NCBI RefSeq assembly: GCF_022695515.1
Contig: NZ_JALDPT010000017.1
Coordinates: 37,813-101,812, forward strand
Reading direction: 5' to 3'
DNA length: 64,000 nucleotides
From: Phenylobacterium aquaticum
Lineage (GTDB): Bacteria > Pseudomonadota > Alphaproteobacteria > Caulobacterales > Caulobacteraceae
Shown: one piece after another, positions 25,486 through 32,854 of the stretch
How positions within the stretch are numbered: the stretch's first letter is position 1
Layout: every line of letters begins with the position of its first letter
Position numbers and translations under genes: made by a program
The notes under the pieces: model-generated
Seen by the model: only the letters and a program-made list of their open reading frames with translations
Told to the model about the DNA's origin: nothing
Databases searched by the model: none

Positions 25486-25755
25486 TTAGCGTTCGCCGAA
25501 GGGGTGCTTGCCGTACTTCCGCATCAGATCGTCGAAGGCCTCGCCCATGAGGGCTTGCAGGCTCGTCCCTTGTTCGAGCGCCAGCAGATGCAATCCTCGG
25601 CTCATCTCCGGACTGAAGTAGCCGCTCACCGCCTTCTTCCCGATCCTGGCCGGCGCCTTGGCGGACGCGGTGGGCGCCTCTGAGGGGTCGCCGGCCGGGG
25701 CCGCCGGTGGCGCAGGCTTGGCCTTCTCCGACTTGATCGCGGCGAACCGGCTCAT
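25486..25755 (-). CDS. Ribbon-helix-helix partner of ParA
   Basis: An 89-residue protein with a Pro/Ala-rich basic N-terminus and a C-terminal ribbon-helix-helix (SGYFSPEMSRGLHLLALEQGTSLQALMGEAFDDLM). It starts inside the parA stop (ATGA overlap). Small RHH proteins beside ParA act as centromere-binding or repressor components (ParG/ParB-like); that function is inferred from position. Confidence 0.82.
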   Translation of the reverse strand: MSRFAAIKSEKAKPAPPAAPAGDPSEAPTASAKAPARIGKKAVSGYFSPEMSRGLHLLALEQGTSLQALMGEAFDDLMRKYGKHPFGER

Positions 25756-26417
25756 GCGAGCGGCGCCGGCGTGTGAACAGGTTCACGTGCGGACATGCCC
25801 AGCTGTCCTCGCGTCCAGGCCCAGAGCGCCCCGATCTCGCCGGCGGCCTTGCCACCATGATCGAACTCTTCGGCCGTTTGTCCCTGCGCCGTGCTGTGGT
25901 GGAAGGCGGCGCGCTCCGGCAACATGACCGGGGCAAGCCGCAGGCCGAAGGAGCCTTCCACAATCTCGGCCGCCTCTCGGTAGATGAGCGGGGCCTTAGG
26001 CGGCCCCGCCATCAAGACCACGAAGGCAGGCTTATCGCTGCCCTTCACCAACTCTGCGGTCGCCTCGATCGCGGCCAGGTCGAACGCCTTGGGCCGGCAA
26101 GGGATCAGGATGAGGTCGGCGAGACGCGCGGCCTGCCGCGCCATGGCGTCGGCATGGGGCGGCGTGTCGATGACCGCCAACTCAGCGCCCAGTTCCGCCG
26201 CCTTGCTGAGCTTGCCCGCCAGCAGCGAGGGCGCACCGCAGTCGATGATCTCGGGGTCAGTCCCACCGCGCCATTCACCCCACCGGCTGGCGGTCGCCTG
26301 CGGGTCCGTGTCCACGATGAGCGTAACCTTTTCGGCCGCCGCTGCGGCCGCTAGGTGGACGGCGAGGGTGGTTTTCCCGGCGCCGCCCTTCTGGCTGATG
26401 ATCGCGATTGTCCGCAT
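25752..26417 (-). CDS. parA: ParA-family partition ATPase
   Basis: A 221-residue Walker-type ATPase. The deviant Walker A KGGAGKTT (10-17), the motif DTDPQATASRWGEWR and the switch IDTPPH are present. It positions plasmid or ICE DNA in the cell. ATG 26417 has AGGAGG directly upstream and gives the normal MRTIAIISQKGG start. Its partner is the overlapping RHH gene; a classical ParB exists in this element only as a remnant at 16.4-17.9 kb. Confidence 0.93.
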   Translation of the reverse strand: MRTIAIISQKGGAGKTTLAVHLAAAAAAEKVTLIVDTDPQATASRWGEWRGGTDPEIIDCGAPSLLAGKLSKAAELGAELAVIDTPPHADAMARQAARLADLILIPCRPKAFDLAAIEATAELVKGSDKPAFVVLMAGPPKAPLIYREAAEIVEGSFGLRLAPVMLPERAAFHHSTAQGQTAEEFDHGGKAAGEIGALWAWTRGQLGMSAREPVHTPAPLA

Positions 26418-26554
26418 GTGGACCTCCTGACAGGAGGGCATGTGAACAGGCGATCAGACGGGCGCTAGGGCTGGCGACGCGCCGTCGTAGGATGTCGTGG
26501 AGCCGGCTACAAAAGGGACGCTCAGATGCCCACCGCCAACCATGCACGGTGGAT

Positions 26555-26980
26555 TTAACCGGCCTTACGGCTCAGCGTGACGACCTCTCCGTCCTCCTTG
26601 GTGAAGCTCTCGGGCTTCCGCTCCAGGAGGTCCAGCACCGCTTCGGAGGGTCGCGCGAGCTTAGTGCCCAGCGGAGTGACCACTATGGGCCGGTTCACTA
26701 GAATGGGATGGGCGACCATCGCCGCTGCGATCTGATTGGCAGTGACTTCCGAGTCGAGGAGTCCGAGTTCGGCCGCCGGCGTACCCTTCTCCCGGATCAG
26801 ATCGCGCAGCGGAAGTCCGGCCGCCGCGGCAAGATCGCGAACCTGCTCCTCCGTCCACCCGGCCTGCAGATATTCGATGACACGAGGCTCGTAGCCCGCC
26901 GCCTGGACCATCGCGACGACGTTGCGTGAGGTGCCGCATGCCGGGTTGTGGAAGATGGTGATCGGGAAGTCGTCATTCAT
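26555..26980 (-). CDS. arsC: Arsenate reductase ArsC (glutaredoxin-type)
   Basis: A 141-residue enzyme that reduces arsenate to arsenite. The catalytic Cys is in FHNPACGTSRN (Cys15), and the arsenate-binding region ILVNRPIVVTPLGTKLARP is complete. It overlaps the aquaporin stop (ATGA) and is the last gene of the arsR-aquaporin-arsC operon. Confidence 0.95.
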   Translation of the reverse strand: MNDDFPITIFHNPACGTSRNVVAMVQAAGYEPRVIEYLQAGWTEEQVRDLAAAAGLPLRDLIREKGTPAAELGLLDSEVTANQIAAAMVAHPILVNRPIVVTPLGTKLARPSEAVLDLLERKPESFTKEDGEVVTLSRKAG

Positions 26981-27678
26981 TGGGGAGCGTCCTCTTTGAG
27001 TAGCCAGCCGAACACGCCCATCGCGAGCGCCGTCCCTAGGAGCTGAGCGGCGATGAACAGGGGCGCAGAGGTCGGCGCGATTCCGGCGAAGGTGTTGGAC
27101 AGGCTGCGGGCGATTGTGACCGCTGGGTTGGCGAAGGACGTCGAGGCCGTGAACCAGTAGGCCGCGGTGATGTAGAGGCCCACGGCGACCGGCGTGAACT
27201 GCGGCCTGAAGCGGATGCAGCCCAAGATCGTGGCCATCAGGCCGAAGGTGGCGACCAGTTCGGAGAAGCCTTGGCTCGGACCATCCCGTAGCTTGGTCGA
27301 TACCTGGAGGATGGGCAGGGCGAACATCGCGTGCGCCATCCAAACACCGGCGACTGCGCCGACGGTCTGCGCCACTGCGTATGAGCCAGCGACCGGCCAC
27401 GACAGTTCCCGACGGCAGGCGAACAGGAAGCTGACGGCCGGATTGAAGTGCGCGCCGGAAAGCGGCCCGAAGATCGTGATCAAGACGACAAGGGCCGCAC
27501 CGGTCGCCAGAGTGTTGCCGAGCAGAGCCAGCGCCGCGTTCCCGCCAGCAAGGCTTTCGCCCATGATCCCTGAGCCGACCACGACCGCGAGCAGCAGGGC
27601 TGTGCCCAGCGCCTCCGCGCCCAATCGACGACCCAGGCTGAAGCTGTGGCGCGGAGGTTCGAGACTGGCGTCGGCCAT
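26977..27678 (-). CDS. aqpS: MIP/aquaporin channel, arsenite-exit type
   Basis: A 233-residue membrane channel with six predicted helices and both half-helix motifs, HFNPAVS and FANPAVT. In arsR-aqpS-arsC-arsH operons (known from Sinorhizobium) such channels let arsenite made by ArsC leave the cell. Here the order is the same and no ArsB or Acr3 pump is seen. The identification as AqpS rather than a general GlpF rests on context. Confidence 0.88.
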   Translation of the reverse strand: MADASLEPPRHSFSLGRRLGAEALGTALLLAVVVGSGIMGESLAGGNAALALLGNTLATGAALVVLITIFGPLSGAHFNPAVSFLFACRRELSWPVAGSYAVAQTVGAVAGVWMAHAMFALPILQVSTKLRDGPSQGFSELVATFGLMATILGCIRFRPQFTPVAVGLYITAAYWFTASTSFANPAVTIARSLSNTFAGIAPTSAPLFIAAQLLGTALAMGVFGWLLKEDAPQ

Positions 27679-27681
27679 AGA

Positions 27682-28047
27682 TCAGGCCGGCATATTCGGG
27701 GCGTCGGCGGCGCAGCAGGCCGAGCGAGCGGCGATGTCGACCAGGGGTGCGCAGATCGCGGCGTCCCCACCGCAACAGTCTTCCATCAGGAAGCCGAGCA
27801 CGTTGCTCATGGCGCTGTAGTCAGCCGCATAGATGATGGAGCGCCCGTCGCGCCGCGACCCGATCAGGCCGGCGTGGCTGAGGACCTTCAGGTTCGCCGA
27901 CAAGGCGTTGGGCATGACCTGCAGGCTGCGCGCGATCTCGCCGGCCGGCAGCCCATCAGGTCCCGCCTTCACGAGCAGACGGAAGATGTCCAGCCGCCCG
28001 CCATGGGCGAGCGCGGAGAGGCTTGTGACGACGCTTTGCCGATCCAT
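27682..28047 (-). CDS. arsR: ArsR-family arsenic-responsive repressor
   Basis: A 121-residue winged-helix repressor (LSALAHGGRLDIFRLLV, then LQVMPNALSANLKVLSHAGLI). The C-terminal Cys cluster (DCCGGDAAICAP and SACCA) is the probable arsenite sensor. The gene starts the minus-strand ars operon and is divergent from arsH, with the operator between them. Confidence 0.92.
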   Translation of the reverse strand: MDRQSVVTSLSALAHGGRLDIFRLLVKAGPDGLPAGEIARSLQVMPNALSANLKVLSHAGLIGSRRDGRSIIYAADYSAMSNVLGFLMEDCCGGDAAICAPLVDIAARSACCAADAPNMPA

Positions 28048-28067
28048 ATTTCAAAGGTAGTTGAACA

Positions 28068-28089
28068 ATGCGACAGTGCCAAGTCGCAT
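28068..28089. promoter_or_regulatory. ArsR operator candidate
   Basis: A perfect 7-bp inverted repeat, ATGCGAC-N8-GTCGCAT, lies between the divergent arsR and arsH starts. The spacing and position suit an ArsR dimer that represses both directions. Confidence 0.6.
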
Positions 28090-28111
28090 ACGTGAGTGAG
28101 AAGGTCGGCCT

Positions 28112-28726
28112 GTGAGTGACACCCCCGCGCTTGAGCGCCAGTTCGTGGATACGCCTACTCAGGCAAAGCTGGAGCCGGAACGCTTCTCGACCCATCCGCC
28201 GCGCATCCTGCTGCTCTATGGCTCGTTGCGGGAAAGGTCGTTCAGCCGCTTCGCTGTGGAGGAGGCGGCGAGGATCCTGCAGGGCTTTGGCGCGGAGACG
28301 CGCATCTTCGATCCGCGCGACCTGCCCCTCCCGGACGCCGTGCCCGCCGAGCACCCCAAGGTGCAGGAACTGCGCGATCTATCGACATGGTCGGAGGGGC
28401 AGGTGTGGTGCAGCCCAGAGCGGCATGGCGCCATCACCGGCATCATGAAGGCTCAAATCGACTGGATACCGCTCTCGATCGGCAGCGTTCGCCCGACCCA
28501 GGGAAGGACCCTAGCCGTGATGCAGGTCAGCGGGGGATCGCAGTCGTTTAACGCCGTGAATACGTTGCGCCTGCTCGGGCGCTGGATGCGGATGATCACC
28601 ATCCCCAATCAGTCGTCCGTCGCCATGGCCTACAAAGAGTTCGACGAGGCGGGGCGGATGCGTCCGTCGGCGGCCTCGTTCTCATCGGGCTTGGCGCTTC
28701 TATCCTCATCGAGCACCTTGGCCTGA
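28112..28726 (+). CDS. arsH: ArsH flavoprotein, 3' end replaced
   Basis: An NADPH-dependent FMN reductase that oxidises organoarsenicals. The flavodoxin-like motif [15 protein letters not shown], the block [22 protein letters not shown] and the region [23 protein letters not shown] are intact. After RMRPS (about 28,672) the match ends and a short unrelated tail follows, giving 204 residues instead of the usual 230-245. In another frame the downstream DNA encodes [19 protein letters not shown], like the last helix of an MntP-type exporter. ArsH is therefore truncated by a joint and may be weak or inactive. Confidence 0.85.
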   Translation: MSDTPALERQFVDTPTQAKLEPERFSTHPPRILLLYGSLRERSFSRFAVEEAARILQGFGAETRIFDPRDLPLPDAVPAEHPKVQELRDLSTWSEGQVWCSPERHGAITGIMKAQIDWIPLSIGSVRPTQGRTLAVMQVSGGSQSFNAVNTLRLLGRWMRMITIPNQSSVAMAYKEFDEAGRMRPSAASFSSGLALLSSSSTLA

Positions 28727-28795
28727 TCCGTTGAGGCTTGCGCGTTCCCAGGGCGGAAAGCCTGGCTGTGCTTCCCACCCGATGCAGCCATAGGC

Positions 28796-29860
28796 TTAAG
28801 CGGCGGCCCTCTTGTCCGCTATCGCGTGCAGCGCTTCGGGCCTGAGGTGCGTGTATCGTCGCAGCATCTTCCAATCCTTGTGGCCGGTGACCAGCGCGAC
28901 CTGTTGGATTTCGAACCCTGCTTCGAACAGCCGACTGGTGCCCTCATGGCGCAGATCGTGGAAATGGAGGTCTTCGATCTCCAGGTCCTGGCAGGCGCGC
29001 GTGAAGGCGGTGCCGGCAGACTTGTGGGCGTAGGGGAAGATGCGGTCGTCCTCGTTGCCGCGGATGGCGCGCTGCTCCTCGATCAGCGCCAGAGCATCGA
29101 ACCCGGACACCGAGAGGAGGGGGATGCGCTGGTCGTTGCCCCGCTTCTCGCGGGGGTCCTTGCGATCACGGATGGTCAGCATCTTGGTCCGCGTATTCAG
29201 ATCGCTCCAGGTGACCCGGCAGATCTCCTCCTGGCGCATCGCCGTGGCGACCGCGAACTTGATGATCCGGCTCATGGGGATGATCTGGCGAGGGTTGCCG
29301 TCGAAGTGAGCGCAGAGCTTTTCAAGCTCCTCGTCGGTGGGCCGCCGGTCCCGTTCCTTGCCCTTCCCGACCAACCCCAGGCGCTTGAGCGCAATCCGGG
29401 CCAAGTCCACCGGCTCCACCCGCACCGGCAGACCGTGGACGGCCGCGGCGTGCGACAGGATTAGCTTGATCATCCCGATATCGATGCTGAGGGTCATTGG
29501 GCCAGCGCCCTCGGCTGCCCGTTCGCGCCCGAAGGCCAGAAGGCGCTCGCGATCCAGCTCCACCATGTTCCGGCTGCCCAGCCGGCGCTTCAACATCGCG
29601 AGCGTGGCGTCCTTCGAGCGCCCCGGCGGCTTGCCGACATCCTTCATGTCGTCGATGTGCAGATCGATCAGGTCGCCGAACGTCTGCAGCTTCCCGACCT
29701 TGGAAAGGGTCGGGGTCTCGCCACGATCGATTTGCCGCTCGGCGTCGATGCCCCATTTCTTGGCGTCGTCGTAGCGGACGAACGTCTCGCTGACGGTTCG
29801 TCCTTTGCGGCGGACCTGGACGCGCCAGGCGCCGGATTTCTGTTTTCGGATCGATGCCAT
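28796..29860 (-). CDS. int: Tyrosine integrase of the dusA-associated type
   Basis: A 354-residue site-specific recombinase. The N-terminal part is an arm/core-binding domain. The catalytic residues are Arg209 (in AMRQEE), Lys234 (RDRKDP), His301-x-x-Arg304 (HDLRHEG), His327 (TGHKDW) and Tyr336 (RRYTHL). ATG 29860 gives the usual MASIRKQ start; longer versions run into the attachment region. Its position and orientation beside the dusA 5' end match the dusA-integrase family, and it should carry out integration and excision of the whole element. Confidence 0.93.
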   Translation of the reverse strand: MASIRKQKSGAWRVQVRRKGRTVSETFVRYDDAKKWGIDAERQIDRGETPTLSKVGKLQTFGDLIDLHIDDMKDVGKPPGRSKDATLAMLKRRLGSRNMVELDRERLLAFGRERAAEGAGPMTLSIDIGMIKLILSHAAAVHGLPVRVEPVDLARIALKRLGLVGKGKERDRRPTDEELEKLCAHFDGNPRQIIPMSRIIKFAVATAMRQEEICRVTWSDLNTRTKMLTIRDRKDPREKRGNDQRIPLLSVSGFDALALIEEQRAIRGNEDDRIFPYAHKSAGTAFTRACQDLEIEDLHFHDLRHEGTSRLFEAGFEIQQVALVTGHKDWKMLRRYTHLRPEALHAIADKRAAA

Positions 29861-29964
29861 TTTGGGTGCAAATCCGGTGCAGTGGGATGTCGAAACGTGG
29901 CGAAAAGGGTCGAAAAATAGCGTAGGAAGGCGGACGCCGGTCAGTGCCGAACCGGTTGATTTGT

Positions 29965-30040
29965 ATGGGAAAAGTGACGCAATTTCAAGCACATAGATTG
30001 TCCATTGCACCCATGATGGACTGGACGGATCGCCATTGCC
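29965..30040. other. Probable attachment site at the 5' end of dusA
   Basis: Known dusA islands recombine within the first codons of the gene; here that is the region encoding RLSIAPMMDWTDRHC. The integrase gene starts 105 bases away. The other element end is outside the window, so the core repeat cannot be delimited. Confidence 0.5.
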
Positions 30041-31008
30041 GGGCGTTCCATCGGGGGCTTTCGGCGCGCGCTTTGCTCTATACGGAGATGGTGACGACGG
30101 GGGCGGTGCTGCACGGGGATCGTGAGCGGCTGCTGGGCTATGACGCCGTCGAGCATCCGGTGGCCTTGCAGCTGGGAGGGTCGGATCCGGCCGATCTGGC
30201 GGCGGCGGCGCGGATCGGCGCCGACCTCGGCTATGACGAGATCAATCTGAATGTCGGCTGCCCGTCGGACCGGGTGCAGTCGGGGCGGTTCGGCGCCTGC
30301 CTGATGCGCGAGCCTGAGCTGGTGGCCGAGTGCATGGCGGCCATCGGCGCGGCCGTGAGCCTGCCGGCGACCGTGAAGTGCCGGATCGGGGTGGACGACC
30401 AGGACGCCGATCAGAGCCTGTTCGGCCTGGTCGAGCTCTGCGCCCGGGCGGGGGTGACGCGCTTCATCGTCCATGCCCGCAAGGCCTGGCTGAAGGGCCT
30501 TTCGCCCAAGGAGAACCGGGACATCCCGCCGCTGGACTATGAGTTGGTCTATCGGCTGAAGCGCGCGCGTCCGGACCTGACCATCGACATCAATGGCGGG
30601 ATCGCCGATCTCGACGCGGCCGAGGCGCATCTGGGCCAGGTCGACGGGGTGATGCTGGGCCGGGCGGCCTATCACAATCCCGGCCTGCTGGGGGCCGTGG
30701 ACCGGCGGATCTTCGGGGGGGACCGCGAGGTCGGGCCGGTCGAGGCGGTCGAGCTCTACAGGCCCTATATGGCGGCGCGGCTGGCCGAGGGCGTGCATCT
30801 GGCGGCCATGACCCGGCACATTCTGGGTCTGTTCCACGGCATGCCGGGCGCGCGGGGCTGGCGGCGCATTCTCACGGTCGAGGGCGTGAAGCCCGGCGCG
30901 GGGCTGGAGGTGGTCGACGCGGCCCTGGCCTCGGTGACCGGGGCGGCGGCCCTAAGGGCGCAGGATCAGCGCGCTGCGGGTGGCCTCGAAGCGGGAGAGG
31001 CGGCCTAG
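29965..31008 (+). CDS. dusA: tRNA-dihydrouridine(20/20a) synthase DusA
   Basis: A 347-residue FMN enzyme that reduces U20/U20a in the tRNA D-loop. Motifs present are SIAPMMDWTDRHCR, the active-site region INLNVGCPSDRVQ with the catalytic Cys, VKCRIGVDDQD and GVMLGRAAYHNP. The frame is intact although the gene is the integration target, so the element supplies a working 5' end. ATG 29965 is the nearest start; its upstream promoter now lies in element DNA. The 3' end overlaps the convergent protease gene by 57 bases. Confidence 0.95.
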   Translation: MGKVTQFQAHRLSIAPMMDWTDRHCRAFHRGLSARALLYTEMVTTGAVLHGDRERLLGYDAVEHPVALQLGGSDPADLAAAARIGADLGYDEINLNVGCPSDRVQSGRFGACLMREPELVAECMAAIGAAVSLPATVKCRIGVDDQDADQSLFGLVELCARAGVTRFIVHARKAWLKGLSPKENRDIPPLDYELVYRLKRARPDLTIDINGGIADLDAAEAHLGQVDGVMLGRAAYHNPGLLGAVDRRIFGGDREVGPVEAVELYRPYMAARLAEGVHLAAMTRHILGLFHGMPGARGWRRILTVEGVKPGAGLEVVDAALASVTGAAALRAQDQRAAGGLEAGEAA

Positions 31009-31464
31009 ATAGGTCATGCCCAGCAGGGAGGCGTCGAGCCCCTTGTCCAGGACCAGCGCATCGACATCGGCGACCTTCGCGCCGGCCACCGAGACCGAGG
31101 CCAGCTTGATGGCGGCGGCGTGGGCCTCGCCATTGGCGGTCATCACCTTGTAGGCGTAGTTCAGCCGGGCCGGGTCGAAGCCCAGGCGCTTGGCGTCGTC
31201 GGCGGTGAGCGCCACGGCGCTGGCCCCGGTGTCGACCAGGAAGCGGACCCGCGATCCGTTGACATTGGCCTCGGCCCAGTAGTGACCGTCGCTGGCCTTG
31301 GAGATCTCGGCCGGCTCGCCGGTGGCGGCGGTCTCGATGGGGGCGTGATCGACGCTGGCGTTCAGGCTGGCGAGGTGACGCGCGGGGTCGAAGGCGGCGA
31401 CAGCTTGGGCCGCGCCGACCGCGGAGACCGCGCCGACCAGGGCCAGGACGGCCAGTCGCATCAT
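30952..31464 (-). CDS. Retropepsin-like aspartic protease, exported
   Basis: A 170-residue protein with an N-terminal signal peptide (MMRLAVLALVGAVSAVGAAQAVA). The catalytic motif is FLVDTGASAVALT, followed by a flap-like region and SLLGMTYLGRL, as in clan AA proteases of the TIGR02281 type. It is probably a periplasmic or membrane-anchored protease. ATG 31464 was chosen for the GAGG ribosome site 7 bases upstream and the signal peptide; the GTG 18 bases earlier is an alternative. Confidence 0.88.
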   Translation of the reverse strand: MMRLAVLALVGAVSAVGAAQAVAAFDPARHLASLNASVDHAPIETAATGEPAEISKASDGHYWAEANVNGSRVRFLVDTGASAVALTADDAKRLGFDPARLNYAYKVMTANGEAHAAAIKLASVSVAGAKVADVDALVLDKGLDASLLGMTYLGRLSRFEATRSALILRP

Positions 31465-31562
31465 ATCGAAACCTCGTGTCACGGCCGTTTCCGACTCTAT
31501 TGAGAGGCGAAGGCTACGCGCCGAGCCGTTTGCAAGCTGTGAACGAGACCCCGAAATGGGGA

Positions 31563-31781
31563 TCAGAACATGGCCAGCTTTTCAGGGCGGATCAGGCTGC
31601 GGCGCGAGGGCAGTTCGGCCATCACCGCCTCGCGCTCCTCAGGCGTGAGCTTGGTCCAGCCGGCCACCTCGTTGAGCTTGCGATAGCAGCCCATGCACAG
31701 GCCGCTCTCGCCATCGACGACGCAGACCTTGATGCAGGGGGTCTTGATCGGGGCGGGGGGCTTGGCGGGCAGGTCGGTCAT
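31563..31781 (-). CDS. DUF1289 Cys-rich small protein
   Basis: A 72-residue protein with the family pattern TPCIKVCVVDGESGLCMGCYR, four Cys likely to bind a metal, followed by EVAGWTKLTPEER. The function of the family is unknown. It lies 6 bases after the thioesterase gene, probably in the same operon. Confidence 0.9.
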   Translation of the reverse strand: MTDLPAKPPAPIKTPCIKVCVVDGESGLCMGCYRKLNEVAGWTKLTPEEREAVMAELPSRRSLIRPEKLAMF

Positions 31782-31787
31782 GGGGCC

Positions 31788-32219
31788 TCAGGCGGAAGGG
31801 ATAGCGTAGGTCACTGTGGCCTGGGCCGCCAGCCGGTCGGGACCCTCGGTCCAGAGGCGGACCTCGCAGACGGCGATGCGCCGGCCCAGGCGCAGCATAT
31901 GGGCGTCCGCCCAGATATCGCCAGGCGCCGCGCCGCGCAGGAAGTTCATCACCAGCGAACTGGTCACCGCCATCAGCTGCTCGCCGTTATGGGCCAGGAC
32001 CAGGGCGTAGGCGGCGGTGTCGGCGATGCTCATCAGGGTCGGCCCCGAGATCACGCCGCCGGGGCGCAGGAGGCCCGGGCCGTAGGGACGCCGGACCCTG
32101 ACCCGGCCGGGCTCGGCCTCGACCACCAGGGCCATGGTCTCGGCCCGCGCGTCAGGAAAGGCCTTGAGCAACAGGGCGTTGACGCCCTCGGCATCCAGTT
32201 TGAGGCTTGGTTGCGGCAT
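31788..32219 (-). CDS. PaaI/hotdog-fold thioesterase
   Basis: A 143-residue hotdog-fold protein of the PaaI type (GGVISGPTLMSIADTAAYALVLAH, then SSLVMNFLRGAAPGDIWADAHMLRLGRRIAVCEVRL). It probably hydrolyses acyl-CoA thioesters; the substrate is unknown. ATG 32219 is preferred over a TTG six codons earlier. Confidence 0.88.
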   Translation of the reverse strand: MPQPSLKLDAEGVNALLLKAFPDARAETMALVVEAEPGRVRVRRPYGPGLLRPGGVISGPTLMSIADTAAYALVLAHNGEQLMAVTSSLVMNFLRGAAPGDIWADAHMLRLGRRIAVCEVRLWTEGPDRLAAQATVTYAIPSA

Positions 32220-32395
32220 GGGTTCGTATTGATGCAAGCGCTAAGACATTACAAGAAGTTTATGTAACTTAAGTAACTCATAAGTCGATGTAACGTTGTT
32301 ACCCGGTTTTGGATGAATATTGCCGCGAATTCATTTGAGTCTAAGCGACCCGAAGATCAGGTTTCGGCCACGTTCATTCAAAGGGAGACAACACC

Positions 32396-32704
32396 ATGCG
32401 CCTTTTCCCCATCGCCGTGGCCCTCGCCGGTGTCGCGATCGCCGGCTCCGCCATGGCCGCCGGTCGCGCCACCGACGTCGACTATCTGAATGCGGCCCGC
32501 TGCCGCGGCATCGCCGGCGCCCTGTCGGCGGACACCTCGGCGCTCGACGCCTTCCTGAAGTCCCAGGGCCGCACGCGGATCGACTACATCCTGCAGAAGG
32601 CCGACGACGAGCAGCGGCGCGGCGCCCGCGACGCCAAGAGCCCCGGCAAGTCTGCAGCGGCCACCGCCGAGCTGAGCGGCCCATGCCAGGCCTTCCGCAA
32701 CTAG
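32396..32704 (+). CDS. Small exported protein of unknown function
   Basis: A 102-residue protein with a clear signal peptide (MRLFPIAVALAGVAIAGSAMAAG), two Cys in the mature part (in AARCRG and GPCQAF) that may form a disulfide, and mainly helical character. GGGAG lies upstream of the ATG. No family is recognised. Confidence 0.75.
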   Translation: MRLFPIAVALAGVAIAGSAMAAGRATDVDYLNAARCRGIAGALSADTSALDAFLKSQGRTRIDYILQKADDEQRRGARDAKSPGKSAAATAELSGPCQAFRN

Positions 32705-32854
32705 GTCGAGCCCAACTTGAGCGGGCGCGCGCGGGTTCCCCGGCGCGCCCGTCCCTTTTGGCCTGCGCCAGATCAATCCACGGAACCGAGCTGAGCCTTA
32801 GGCTTTCCCCAGACGCCGGCCGAAGGTGGTCGCGCGTCGCGGCAAGGGGGCCGG

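Larger units (their letters stand above)
1..30010. mobile_element. Integrative conjugative element, right part, inserted at dusA
   Basis: The segment carries conjugation genes (VirB11, VirD4, oriT, mobC, relaxase), antirestriction, partition, regulatory and cargo genes, and ends in a tyrosine integrase whose start lies about 100 bp from the dusA start codon. Insertion of genomic islands into the 5' end of dusA by a dedicated integrase family is established. The left end lies outside the window, so the duplicated attachment core could not be compared and the exact right boundary (about 29,861-30,040) is inferred. Beyond dusA the genes are housekeeping. Confidence 0.85.
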
